This document shows positions 49,669 through 58,197 of a DNA stretch of 64,000 bases, one piece after another (the stretch's first letter is position 1; every line of letters begins with the position of its first letter). This DNA comes from Gemmatimonadaceae bacterium (GTDB lineage: Bacteria; Gemmatimonadota; Gemmatimonadetes; Gemmatimonadales; Gemmatimonadaceae). The translations under genes and the position numbers were made by a program. The notes below the pieces were generated by a model that did no database searches, had not been told where the DNA came from, and worked only from the letters and a program-made list of their open reading frames with translations. Where the stretch lies: the NCBI GenBank assembly GCA_035633115.1, contig DASQFN010000114.1, forward strand, positions 124,001-188,000, given 5' to 3'.

Positions 49669-51180
49669 ATGCCAGACCGCATCCGTACACGCTTTCTCGT
49701 TGTTGGAAGCGGCGTTGCGGGCCTGCATACGGCGCTTCGCGCATCGTCCGAAGCCGAGGTGCTGGTGCTCACCAAGCGGTCGCTCTTCGACAGCGCGACA
49801 GCCTACGCTCAGGGCGGAATCGCTGCAGCGCTCGGTGCAGGAGATTCGCCGGAGCTCCACAGGCGCGACACGCTGGCTGCCGGCGCAGCGTTATGCGACG
49901 CGGAGGCGGTAGAGATACTCGTCGAGGAAGGCCCGGCACGCGTGCGTGAGCTGCAGACGGCCGGTGCGCGCTTCGATCTCGAGCCTGGCGGAGATTTCAA
50001 GCTAGGCCGCGAGGCAGCGCATTCACGGCGGCGGATCGTGCACGCTCAGGGAGACCAGACCGGCGCAGAAGTAGCGCGCACATTGATCGACCGGGTGAGC
50101 CACAGCAAGCGCATAGAAGTTCTGGAACGAACGCGCGTGCTCGATCTCATCGTCGCGAACGGCCGGTGTCACGGAGTACGCGCAACCGTAGCCGGAGAAC
50201 CGGCTGACATCATCGCGGATGCCACAGTCCTCGCCACCGGCGGGTGTGGCCAGGTGTATCGCTACACGACAAATCCGCAGGTGGCAACGGGAGACGGCTA
50301 TGCGATCGCGCAGCGGGGAGGCGCGACTCTGGCCGACATGGAATTCGTGCAGTTTCATCCGACGGCGCTCGAGACGCCGGAGAATCCTCTCGCTTTGATC
50401 TCCGAAGCAGTGCGCGGTGAAGGAGCGGTGCTGCTGAACGACGAGGGAATGCGGTTCATGCTGAAGCGGCACAGGTTGGCCGAGCTCGCACCACGCGACG
50501 TGGTGGCGCGGGAGATTTTCCGGGAGCGCGCGAGGGGAAGCCGGGTCTGGCTGGATGCACGGAAGCTCGGCGCGTCATTCAGAAAGCGGTTCCCCGGAAT
50601 CTTTGCACTTTGTCGCGCGCGCGGAATCAATCCGGCGAAGGACCTGATTCCCGTCATCCCTGCGGCTCACTACATGATGGGCGGCATTGTCACCGACCTG
50701 AGCGGACGCTCAAGTCTCGAGCGGCTCTACGCCTGCGGCGAGGTCTCGCGTACCGGAGTACACGGCGCCAACCGGCTGGCATCGAACTCGCTGCTCGAGG
50801 GTCTGGTGTTCGCGGAACGGGTCGCGCGTGACATGATTACCCGGCCCGCTCTTAAGGGCGCCCCCAGATCAAAGAAATGGGAGGCTCCGCCGCTCGTCGA
50901 CCGCGGAGCCGCGCAGGTCGCCGCTGACGATATCCGGAGCGTGATGTGGGAGCACGCGGGCATCGCCCGTACTGCCGTAGGACTTCGCGAGTGCCTGTCG
51001 CTGCTCGATGCCATAGAGCAGCGGCTTCCGACGGGCGCCACGGAAGAGGCCAACATGGTGCAGACCGCGCGATTGATTGCAGACGCAGCGCTTCTCCGTA
51101 AGGAGTCGCGCGGCGGACATTACCGCAGCGACTTCCCCCGGTCGAAGCGCAAATGGCGCGGCCGTCACATAGAATGGTGA
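49669..51180 (+). CDS. nadB: L-aspartate oxidase, NAD biosynthesis
   Basis: This FAD enzyme converts L-aspartate to iminoaspartate, the first step of de novo NAD synthesis. The FAD site is LVVGSGVAGLHTALRA. The substrate region has AQGGIAAALG, the FAD/active-site stretch HAQGDQTGAEVARTL, ATGGCGQVYRYTTNPQVATGDGYA-type sequence, FVQFHPTAL, and AAHYMMGGIVTDL. At 503 residues it is close to the family norm. It is followed after one base by nadA, then nadC, so the three form the complete quinolinate branch. Confidence 0.95.
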   Translation: MPDRIRTRFLVVGSGVAGLHTALRASSEAEVLVLTKRSLFDSATAYAQGGIAAALGAGDSPELHRRDTLAAGAALCDAEAVEILVEEGPARVRELQTAGARFDLEPGGDFKLGREAAHSRRRIVHAQGDQTGAEVARTLIDRVSHSKRIEVLERTRVLDLIVANGRCHGVRATVAGEPADIIADATVLATGGCGQVYRYTTNPQVATGDGYAIAQRGGATLADMEFVQFHPTALETPENPLALISEAVRGEGAVLLNDEGMRFMLKRHRLAELAPRDVVAREIFRERARGSRVWLDARKLGASFRKRFPGIFALCRARGINPAKDLIPVIPAAHYMMGGIVTDLSGRSSLERLYACGEVSRTGVHGANRLASNSLLEGLVFAERVARDMITRPALKGAPRSKKWEAPPLVDRGAAQVAADDIRSVMWEHAGIARTAVGLRECLSLLDAIEQRLPTGATEEANMVQTARLIADAALLRKESRGGHYRSDFPRSKRKWRGRHIEW

Positions 51181-51181
51181 T

Positions 51182-52222
51182 ATGACCACAACAGCGACGG
51201 ACGGCAAAAGCGCGGGCGCAGCGAGAGACTTCACCGAGCTTCAGGCGGAGATCAAGCATCGCGCGCGCGAGCGGAGCGCCGTAATTCTCGCTCACAACTA
51301 CGAGCGCCCCGAAGTCCAGGACGTTGCTGACTTCGTTGGAGACTCGCTCGGGCTGAGTCGGGAGGCGGCGAAGACCGACGCCGAGATCATCGTCTTCTGT
51401 GGCGTGCATTTCATGGCTGAGACGGCCGCGATTCTGTCACCTCAGAAGATGGTGCTGCTCCCGGACCTCGCAGCAGGATGCTCGCTGGCCGCCACGATTG
51501 ACGGCGACCAGCTCCGGGAGTGGAAAGCCGAGCATCCGGGAGCTGTGGTTGTGTCTTACGTCAACACGACGGCCGACGTCAAAGCGGAAAGCGACTACTG
51601 CTGCACGTCGGGGAATGCGGTGGAGATCGTGAACTCCATACCACTGGAAACGGAGATACTGTTTCTACCGGACATGTTCCTGGGCGCACACGTGCGACGT
51701 GTAACGGGCCGGAAGAACATGCATGTCTGGATGGGCGAGTGTCATGTGCACGCCGGGATAGATCCCGAGCACATCAATCAGCGCCGCGCGCAGCATCCAG
51801 GTGCAGAATTTCTGATTCACCCGGAGTGTGGGTGTGCGACGAGCGCAGTAGAAGCGGTGTCTGCGGGCGACGTGGATCCTGAGGGTGTACAGATCCTTTC
51901 CACCGAGGGGATGATCAATCGACCCCGCATATCGGATGCGGAAGAATTCATCGTCGCGACGGAGGTGGGGATTCTGCACCGCCTGCGACGGGAGAATCCG
52001 ACGAAGCGATTCTTCCCCGCGAACGATCTGGCAGTATGCGCTTTCATGAAGGTGACGACGCTTCCAAAGGTGCTGCGCTCGATCGAGCGACTCGAGCATC
52101 ATATCACGGTCGAGCCGGAGACTGCCGCGCGGGCGCGGCGGGCGATCGAGCGGATGATCGCCATCGGTGGAAACAGGCCCCTCTCGCCGAAACCGGAAAC
52201 GACCGACGATCCGGGTGAATAA
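51182..52222 (+). CDS. nadA: Quinolinate synthase A
   Basis: This 4Fe-4S enzyme condenses iminoaspartate and dihydroxyacetone phosphate into quinolinate. It has the NadA start AVILAHNYERPEVQDVADFVGDSL. Likely cluster Cys ligands lie in SDYCCTSGNA, HPECGCATSA and AVCAFMK. Other core patterns are FLPDMFLG and MHVWMGECHVH. It has 346 residues, normal for the family. It is separated from nadB by one base and from nadC by six. Confidence 0.95.
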   Translation: MTTTATDGKSAGAARDFTELQAEIKHRARERSAVILAHNYERPEVQDVADFVGDSLGLSREAAKTDAEIIVFCGVHFMAETAAILSPQKMVLLPDLAAGCSLAATIDGDQLREWKAEHPGAVVVSYVNTTADVKAESDYCCTSGNAVEIVNSIPLETEILFLPDMFLGAHVRRVTGRKNMHVWMGECHVHAGIDPEHINQRRAQHPGAEFLIHPECGCATSAVEAVSAGDVDPEGVQILSTEGMINRPRISDAEEFIVATEVGILHRLRRENPTKRFFPANDLAVCAFMKVTTLPKVLRSIERLEHHITVEPETAARARRAIERMIAIGGNRPLSPKPETTDDPGE

Positions 52223-52228
52223 CTGCAA

Positions 52229-53143
52229 ATGCCCGCAATAAGGCGACCCCGGCGGATTGCGGCATTGGCTGAGCGCGGATTCGCGCCGGTGAGGGGGCTT
52301 CGATTCCCTTACGCCAGATTAATGACCACCACTCTGGTTCGGGACGCGCTCGAAGAAGACGGCGCCGCGAACGACCTGACGAGTATCGCGACTATTGTCT
52401 CCGACCGACGGCAGCGATGCGTCATAGTGGCGCGCGAAGCCGGAGTCATCACTGGGATTCCTCTGGCGCGCGAGGCGTTCCGGCAGCGCGACCCCAAGGC
52501 ATCGGTGCGCGCGGCGGTGCGCGATGGACAGCGCGTCAACGCTGCGACGCCCGTAATCTTCGTCACCGGACACGCCCGCGGGCTTCTCTCGGCGGAGCGG
52601 GTGGCGCTCAATTTCATGCAGCGGCTGTCGGGAGTCGCGTCGCTCACCCGGAAGTATGTCGATGCAGTGAAGGGAACCGGCGTGAAAATCCTCGATACAC
52701 GGAAGACGACACCGGGTTGGCGACGGCTCGAGAAATACGCGGTGCGGGCGGGAGGGGGCATGAATCACCGAATCGATCTCTCCTCGGCCGTGCTCATCAA
52801 GGACAACCATCTGGCGGCTGTGGACGGAGACATCGAGCTGGCCGTACGCCGAAGCCGCGAGCTGGCGCCCGTGGGAACGCCGGTCGAGGTGGAGTGCGAC
52901 GATCTGGACCAGGTTCGATCAGCGCTCGTTGCCGAAGCCGAGGTCATCATGCTCGACAACATGAATGAGCCGATGATGCGTGAAGCAGTGCAACTCATCA
53001 ACGGTCGAGCGGTGACGGAGGCATCTGGAGGAGTAACCCTGGAGAGCGCGAGGGCAATTGCCGAGACGGGTGTAGACTGGATCTCTGTTGGCGCGCTGAC
53101 GCACTCGGCTAAAGCGATGGATCTGTCACTCGATTTCGAGTGA
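52229..53143 (+). CDS. nadC: Nicotinate-nucleotide pyrophosphorylase (quinolinate phosphoribosyltransferase)
   Basis: This enzyme joins quinolinate with PRPP to give nicotinate mononucleotide. The family core is visible in ALNFMQRLSGVASLTRKYVD, ILDTRKTTPGWRRLEKYAVRAGG (PRPP and quinolinate site), and VLIKDNHLAAV. Also present are VEVECDDLDQV, VIMLDNM and EASGGVTLE. The start is uncertain. ATG 52229 gives 304 residues with a basic leader, and ATG 52322 would start at MTTTLVRDALEED, near the conserved region. The upstream part looks partly conserved (RFPYARL), so I keep the longer form. Its stop overlaps the microprotein start. Confidence 0.93.
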   Translation: MPAIRRPRRIAALAERGFAPVRGLRFPYARLMTTTLVRDALEEDGAANDLTSIATIVSDRRQRCVIVAREAGVITGIPLAREAFRQRDPKASVRAAVRDGQRVNAATPVIFVTGHARGLLSAERVALNFMQRLSGVASLTRKYVDAVKGTGVKILDTRKTTPGWRRLEKYAVRAGGGMNHRIDLSSAVLIKDNHLAAVDGDIELAVRRSRELAPVGTPVEVECDDLDQVRSALVAEAEVIMLDNMNEPMMREAVQLINGRAVTEASGGVTLESARAIAETGVDWISVGALTHSAKAMDLSLDFE

Positions 53144-53256
53144 ACGCCGAGCCTGAAGTGTGTGATGTGTGTGGCTCCGCCGACATCGTCGAGATCAAGT
53201 GCAAGCTGATGTGCCGGAATTGCGGGACGATTCTTCGCAGCTGCTCGGACATCTGA
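53140..53256 (+). CDS. 38-residue zinc-ribbon microprotein coupled to nadC
   Basis: The GTG at 53140 overlaps the nadC stop (GTGA), the coupling seen throughout this genome. The product has six Cys: C8, C11, C21, C25, C28 and C35 (CDVCGSAD, CKLMCRNCGT, ILRSCSDI). C8/C11 with C25/C28 look like a four-Cys zinc ribbon. The KCKLMCRNCGT pattern resembles small zinc-finger proteins seen in many bacteria and archaea. The stop codon is part of the 10-bp hairpin that follows. Function unknown; a role in Fe-S or NAD enzymes nearby is only speculation. Confidence 0.75.
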   Translation: MNAEPEVCDVCGSADIVEIKCKLMCRNCGTILRSCSDI

Positions 53257-53273
53257 GCGCTCGTCAGATGTCC
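53247..53273. terminator. Hairpin joining the two convergent stop codons
   Basis: A perfect 10-bp stem (ggacatctga with tcagatgtcc) has a 7-base loop. The stop of the microprotein (+) ends the left arm and the stop of the acyl-CoA dehydrogenase (-) begins the right arm. No T tract follows on either strand, so termination may need Rho or act as a bidirectional 3'-end stabiliser. Confidence 0.6.
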
Positions 53274-55063
53274 AGGATCGCGTCCTTCACGAAGTAACGT
53301 TTCTCGTCTCTTATTATTGCCGCCACGCCGCGGCGGGTTGCGTCCACGTCCTCTTCGCGACCCTCGAGTGCAATGCGATTGGCTCTGAAGCGGTGACCTG
53401 ATTCCACGCAGAAGAGATCGCATAGCTGAATCTCCCGCTCGGACGCTTCGGGCCCGTGCTCCTCTATGAGACTCTGCGTCCGCGAGATTACGCACGCCGT
53501 GGCGACCAGCTCGATTGCCATGTTTGCCAGCCGCTCGAGGACGAACTGTCTCTCGACGATTGCCGTGCGGTGCCTGAAAATCACCCGATCGGTGGCACCC
53601 TTCAGCTCCGCAACGTGCTTCTCGAAGTACGACTTGTGCCCGGCGAGCCGGGGATGAATGCGTGCATCGAGTGTCGCACTCGCGCCGAGCATGCTCCGAA
53701 TGCGTGATCTGGCAAAGCCGCTAAGCAATCCGAGGTTACGCAGCGGTTGTCGGAGCGCCGTGCCCACCTCCTTCAGCGATTCGGCCGGTCCCTGCACGCC
53801 GTTCAACGCGATGAACAGTCGCAGCACTTCGTTGGCGCCCTCGAAGATCCGATTGATCCTCGAGTCACGCAGCATTCGCTCATACGGAAACGGCTTGACG
53901 TATCCCCGGCCGCCGGCCACCTGCACCATCTCGTCGCAAGCACTCCAGATCAAATCGCTGGCGAAAACCTTCGTGCACGCCGCCTCGAGTGCAAAGTCTG
54001 CCGCCGGCGAATCAGCGAGCGACGCAAGCACACCAAGCATCGCGTCGCACGCGTAAACTTTCGCGGCAAGCTGAGAGAGCTTTCGCTGGGTTATCTCGAA
54101 GTGCGCGAGCGGATGGCCAAACTGGACTCGCTGCTCGGCGTACGTCGCCATCTCACCCAGAACCCGCTTCGATCCTCCGGTGCAGCCTGCAGCGAGAGTG
54201 AGCCGCCCGGCATTCAGAACGTGGACGGCGACGGCAAACCCTTTTCCCACGGTCCCAAGAACATTCTCGGCGGGAACCTCGAGATTCTCGTATAGGAGCT
54301 CCGCCTGCGTCGACCCGCGAACGCCAAGCTTGCGCACCGTTCCGAGAACTCGAAATCCCGGCATGTCAGGAGTAATAATGAATGCGGTAAGACGAGCGAC
54401 TGTTTCGCCCCGTCTCTCCACCGGAGTCTGCGCGAACGTCGCTATCACGCCGGCGCGATGCGCATTGCCGATCCAGATCTTGTGGCCGTTCAGTACCCAG
54501 CGTCTTCCGTCGGAGCTGAGCTCGGCCCGTGTCTGGATGTTCTGTGCATCCGAACCGGTCTCCGGCTCAGTGAGTGCGTATGCCGCCAGCGTCTCGCCGC
54601 TGGCAAGCACCGGCAGATAGCGCTGTTTCTGCTCCTCGGTGCCATAGAGCACGATTGCCTTTGAGCCGAGACCGCAGTGGACGCCGATCAGCACACCGAG
54701 CGATGCGTCGATCGACGAAAGGTGCTCGAAGATGCGAGCGTAGCCCGTAGCGGAGAGCTCCAGGCCGCCGTAGCGTCGAGGCACGGTGAGTCCCAGCATT
54801 CCGACGCGCCCGAACTCCGCCAGGAGATCATCACTTATGGTCTCCTCTTCATCCATCCGTGCCGAGTCAATGAGCCCGCTCCGCTGCATGCGGTCGAGCT
54901 CACCAGCCAGTCGGCGCACAAGGGAGGCCTCGTCGGGATTGCGACGGTCGAGCGGCTCGGGGTAGGGGAACAACAGCTCATCGTGCACGACGCCGGCGAA
55001 TATGCCGCGTGTGAACGATGGCCTTACCTCGTTCAGGCTGTCTGGTCTTCCCGCCGCAGCCAT
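53264..55063 (-). CDS. Acyl-CoA dehydrogenase family protein (VLCAD/ACAD9-like length)
   Basis: This 599-residue FAD enzyme should introduce the alpha,beta double bond into acyl-CoA in fatty-acid beta-oxidation. Core motifs are YALTEPETGSDAQNIQT (FAD), WVLNGHKIWIGNA, TVGKGFAVAVHVLNAGR and QRKLSQLAAKVYACD. MVQVAGGRGYVKPFPYERMLRDSRI is followed by RIFEGANEVLRLFI, which holds the likely catalytic Glu. A C-terminal extension of about 180 residues (HRTAIVERQFVLERLA, SEREIQLCDLF) is typical of the long-chain VLCAD/ACAD9 branch. It overlaps the membrane-protein gene upstream by 31 bases. Confidence 0.9.
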   Translation of the reverse strand: MAAAGRPDSLNEVRPSFTRGIFAGVVHDELLFPYPEPLDRRNPDEASLVRRLAGELDRMQRSGLIDSARMDEEETISDDLLAEFGRVGMLGLTVPRRYGGLELSATGYARIFEHLSSIDASLGVLIGVHCGLGSKAIVLYGTEEQKQRYLPVLASGETLAAYALTEPETGSDAQNIQTRAELSSDGRRWVLNGHKIWIGNAHRAGVIATFAQTPVERRGETVARLTAFIITPDMPGFRVLGTVRKLGVRGSTQAELLYENLEVPAENVLGTVGKGFAVAVHVLNAGRLTLAAGCTGGSKRVLGEMATYAEQRVQFGHPLAHFEITQRKLSQLAAKVYACDAMLGVLASLADSPAADFALEAACTKVFASDLIWSACDEMVQVAGGRGYVKPFPYERMLRDSRINRIFEGANEVLRLFIALNGVQGPAESLKEVGTALRQPLRNLGLLSGFARSRIRSMLGASATLDARIHPRLAGHKSYFEKHVAELKGATDRVIFRHRTAIVERQFVLERLANMAIELVATACVISRTQSLIEEHGPEASEREIQLCDLFCVESGHRFRANRIALEGREEDVDATRRGVAAIIRDEKRYFVKDAILDI

Positions 55064-55458
55064 CGCCAGTGCATGAAAAATAGGCCCGATGCGATGATGA
55101 TCAGCAGCGTGCTCGTGACAAGAGTTCTCATTGCCCGGAACCGCACATTGCCGATTTGCTCGAGCCGTTCGTCCTCGTACATCTGTCGAATCTCGGCATC
55201 GGTCGGCACTGCGCCGGAATCGCGGGCAGCGACACCGGCGCGCGCCCGCTCCGGGGCGTTGACTCGCTGCAGCTGCTCTCGCTTGTACGCTGTGTACGAC
55301 GTGAGCGGGCCGCCTCGTCCATACCCTTCAGCGCGAAGCGGACTAACGAGATTGAAGGCAGCGTTGACGATCTGCGTGACGGAGATCAGGACAGCAATGA
55401 TCGCCACGAGACAGACTGCATAACCGTAGATCTGAGCAATCCGATTCGTCCGTTCCAT
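55033..55458 (-). CDS. Small two-span membrane protein of unknown function
   Basis: This 141-residue protein has two membrane segments: YGYAVCLVAIIAVLISVTQI near the N-terminus and TLLIIIASGLFFMHW near the C-terminus. The charged loop between them (residues 40-108) would be extracytoplasmic or cytoplasmic depending on topology. The ATG directly follows the stop of the YyaL-type gene, and the end overlaps the acyl-CoA dehydrogenase start by 31 bases. It lies in the middle of a three-gene minus-strand operon, but I cannot assign a role. Confidence 0.75.
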   Translation of the reverse strand: MERTNRIAQIYGYAVCLVAIIAVLISVTQIVNAAFNLVSPLRAEGYGRGGPLTSYTAYKREQLQRVNAPERARAGVAARDSGAVPTDAEIRQMYEDERLEQIGNVRFRAMRTLVTSTLLIIIASGLFFMHWRWLRREDQTA

Positions 55459-57528
55459 TCATCCCTCCGGGGTGCTTATTCGTCTGGCGCTGCCCGCTGC
55501 CTCGAGCTGCTCCCCGAGTCGAGCAGTGTCGGTAGCCGGCTCGTCACAAGTGTACGCGCGGCAGACGTACGCCGTAGGAATCCCGCCGCGCGGCATCCGT
55601 CCCGCGAGCAGGTCGATCCGCTCGCTGCCATCGGCGCCGCCACCCGCCAGCACGAGCGAGGGAACGTAGTGCGATGCGACCTCGCGTTCCAGCCGATTGA
55701 CTCCCTCGCTCGCACTATCGCCAACGATTGCGACTTCAACCGCACCGTGTACTGCCATGTCGGCCACTCCCAGCAGATGGCCAAAGCCCGTAGGAAACTT
55801 CGTGAGAAGCTCAGCCGCTCCATCGAGAACCGACATAGCCCGTTCACGCATGGCGCTGTCGTTTGTGAGATCTGCGAGATGGAGCAGCAGGTCGGCAGCC
55901 ATTGACGTTCCCGAAGGCATTGCGTTGTCCGTGATATCCCGCGGTCGTGTAATCAGCGGCTCCGCGTCACTGGCTGTGTCGAAGAAAGCGCCAGCCGAAT
56001 CGTCCCAGAACCAGCGGACCATCGATTCGGTGATCGACATCGCGCGCTCGACCCACACATCATCGAAAGTCGCCTCGTATAACGCGATGAACCCGAGTCC
56101 AAGCGCGGCGTAATCCTCAAGAAAACCCGGTATGCGTGTTTCGCCGCTCTTGTGCGAGCGCATCACCCGTCCGTCACGAGCCATCTCGCGATGCAGAAAC
56201 TCACCGTTCGTGAGAGCGAGTCGCAAAAGCTCCGGATCTCCAAAAGCTCTGGCGGCGGTGGCAACTCCCCGGAGCATGAGTCCGTTCCACGAAGCGAGGA
56301 TCTTTTCATCGCGTCCGGGCCAGACACGCTTTGCCCGCTCGGCGTAAAGGGTCGCCTTCGCGGTTTCGATGCGTCTGCTCAGCTCCTCGGTGCCAAGGCC
56401 GCTGCGCGTTGCGGTTACGCCGGGATCGACCGCGACATTCGGAATAATCTTCCCCTCGAAATTCCCACGGGAGGTGACTCCGAAGTAATTCTTCACAAGC
56501 GGCGAGTCCTCGCCTAGGAGCGAATCGATCTCCTCCTCGGTCCAGACATAGAATTTGCCTTCGTGTCCTTCGCTGTCGGCGTCGAGTGAAGAGTAAAAGC
56601 CGCCTTCGGGCGAAGTCATCTCGCGTCTCAACCACGTAAGCGTCTCATTGACGACGCGCCGCACCTCCGAGTCCTTCGTGGCCTGCCACAGGTGTGCTCC
56701 CAGTCGGACGAGCAGCGCGTTGTCGTACAGCATTTTCTCGAAATGCGGGACGATCCAGATCCCATCAACGGTATACCGGTGAAAACCGCCGCCTATCTGA
56801 TCGTACAGCCCGCCGCGCGACATCCTGCGGAATGTTTCGGTGACCATCTCCAGTGCGTAAGTGGTGCCCGTTCGCTTCCAGTAGCGCAGGAGGAAATCGA
56901 GCGACATCGTGGGCGGAAACTTGGGTGCGCCGCCGAACCCGCCGTGCCGGATGTCGTATCGCTGAGCGTGCGACCGGTATGCAAGCTCGAGCGTGTGCGC
57001 GTTCAGTGCTCCTTCGGTCCTTGTAAGAGCATCCGCGTCGTAGATCTGCCGAAGCTGTTCGGATGTGCTGGTGATTGCGTCTCTGCGATTTGTGTATGCG
57101 TCAGCCACTGACTGCATGACACGCCTGAACGACGGCATTCCCTGGCGATCTGCCGGCGGATAGTAGGTGCCGCCGAAGAAGGGCACCCCCTCGGGCGTCA
57201 GGAACATCGTCATTGGCCAGCCCCCCTGACCGGTGAGCGCCTGCACGGCCTGCATATAGATGCTGTCGAGATCCGGCCGCTCCTCGCGGTCGACCTTGAT
57301 GTTGACGAAGAGCTGATTCATCAGCTCAGCAGTCTCTTCATTCTCGAACGACTCGTGGGCCATGACGTGGCACCAGTGACACGCCGCATAGCCGATGCTG
57401 AGAAGAATGGGCCGGTCTTCGCTTCTCGCGCGGGACAGCGCTTCCTCTCCCCACGGATACCAATCGACCGGGTTGTCCCGGTGCTGGAGAAGGTACGGGC
57501 TGGTCTCGTTGGCGAGTCTGTTCGGCAT
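55459..57528 (-). CDS. YyaL/SSP411-type thioredoxin-fold and glycosidase-like protein (DUF255)
   Basis: This 689-residue protein matches the DUF255/YyaL family. The N-terminal thioredoxin-like domain starts [21 protein letters not shown] and carries the CxxC motif as [14 protein letters not shown], then [15 protein letters not shown]. The C-terminal two-thirds form an (alpha/alpha)6 barrel-like region ([31 protein letters not shown]) resembling glycosidases or N-acylglucosamine epimerases. The enzymatic role of the family is not established. It starts 87 bases downstream of the NUDIX stop, across a short tandem repeat. Confidence 0.88.
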   Translation of the reverse strand: MPNRLANETSPYLLQHRDNPVDWYPWGEEALSRARSEDRPILLSIGYAACHWCHVMAHESFENEETAELMNQLFVNIKVDREERPDLDSIYMQAVQALTGQGGWPMTMFLTPEGVPFFGGTYYPPADRQGMPSFRRVMQSVADAYTNRRDAITSTSEQLRQIYDADALTRTEGALNAHTLELAYRSHAQRYDIRHGGFGGAPKFPPTMSLDFLLRYWKRTGTTYALEMVTETFRRMSRGGLYDQIGGGFHRYTVDGIWIVPHFEKMLYDNALLVRLGAHLWQATKDSEVRRVVNETLTWLRREMTSPEGGFYSSLDADSEGHEGKFYVWTEEEIDSLLGEDSPLVKNYFGVTSRGNFEGKIIPNVAVDPGVTATRSGLGTEELSRRIETAKATLYAERAKRVWPGRDEKILASWNGLMLRGVATAARAFGDPELLRLALTNGEFLHREMARDGRVMRSHKSGETRIPGFLEDYAALGLGFIALYEATFDDVWVERAMSITESMVRWFWDDSAGAFFDTASDAEPLITRPRDITDNAMPSGTSMAADLLLHLADLTNDSAMRERAMSVLDGAAELLTKFPTGFGHLLGVADMAVHGAVEVAIVGDSASEGVNRLEREVASHYVPSLVLAGGGADGSERIDLLAGRMPRGGIPTAYVCRAYTCDEPATDTARLGEQLEAAGSARRISTPEG

Positions 57529-57547
57529 GGTCAGGCGCCGATCGACT

Positions 57548-57576
57548 GATTGACCGATCGGCCGATTGACCGATCG
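57548..57576. repeat. Short tandem repeat between NUDIX and YyaL-type genes
   Basis: gattgaccgatcg occurs twice with a 16-base period (57548-57560 and 57564-57576), with the self-complementary atcggccgat between. Bases to either side (gatcgactgattg, cgatcgacgg) extend the pattern with mismatches. No hairpin with a T tract is present. Confidence 0.6.
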
Positions 57577-57615
57577 ACGGTTAGCAGGATCGGACGCGAG
57601 TGCGCGTCTGGTTCG

Positions 57616-58077
57616 CTATGCATCCCGCAATATGTAGGTCGCTGCCTGCTCGAGCACCGCTCGCTCGCTCTTGAATGCGATGGTCCCGGTTGCCTGGGCG
57701 ACTTCCAGCCATCGCGCCTCGTTCACCTCATGGTCATGATCAGCGACGTCGCCCGACACGTATCTCATGAGGAAGAAGTGAACGAACTTGTGGTACCTGA
57801 CGCGCCTTCCATCCACGGTCGCCTGATACCAGTACTCGACGAGCTTCAGCTTCTCGACGATCTCAGCTTCGAGGCCGGCCTCCTCGCGAACTTCGCGCAC
57901 TGCGGCTGTTTCCGGCGTCTCTCCCGCATCCACCAGCCCCTTTGGCAGCTGCCAGCGCGGTGGCTCGCCCACTGAGATGAGAGCAATCTCGAAGCCCTGC
58001 CGCGCGAGCGGACGGAAGACTATTCCTCCCGCCGAAATCTGTGTCTCCGTGGTAATCGGGGCGCGAGCTTTGGTCAT
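57616..58077 (-). CDS. NUDIX hydrolase
   Basis: This 153-residue protein has a complete Nudix box, GLVDAGETPETAAVREVREEAGLE (here running GETPETAAVREVREEAG, matching GX5EX7REUXEEXGU). The fold begins with TQISAGGIVFRPL. It hydrolyses a nucleoside diphosphate linked to another group; the pattern KLKLVEYWYQATVDGRRVRYHKFVHFFLM is general and similar to diadenosine or ADP-ribose type enzymes, but the substrate cannot be read. The first ATG is used, 27 bases before the beta strand. It may start the transcript of the YyaL-membrane-dehydrogenase operon. Confidence 0.88.
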   Translation of the reverse strand: MTKARAPITTETQISAGGIVFRPLARQGFEIALISVGEPPRWQLPKGLVDAGETPETAAVREVREEAGLEAEIVEKLKLVEYWYQATVDGRRVRYHKFVHFFLMRYVSGDVADHDHEVNEARWLEVAQATGTIAFKSERAVLEQAATYILRDA

Positions 58078-58197
58078 GTATGGCTCAGCACGTTAGTTTC
58101 CTGCCGCGAGTGAACGCAGGTGCGGCATCGCTACTGCAGATTGGGGACCCGCATCGGAGTCCCACGGAGCAGTCGCCGACAATAACGGAACCCATTC

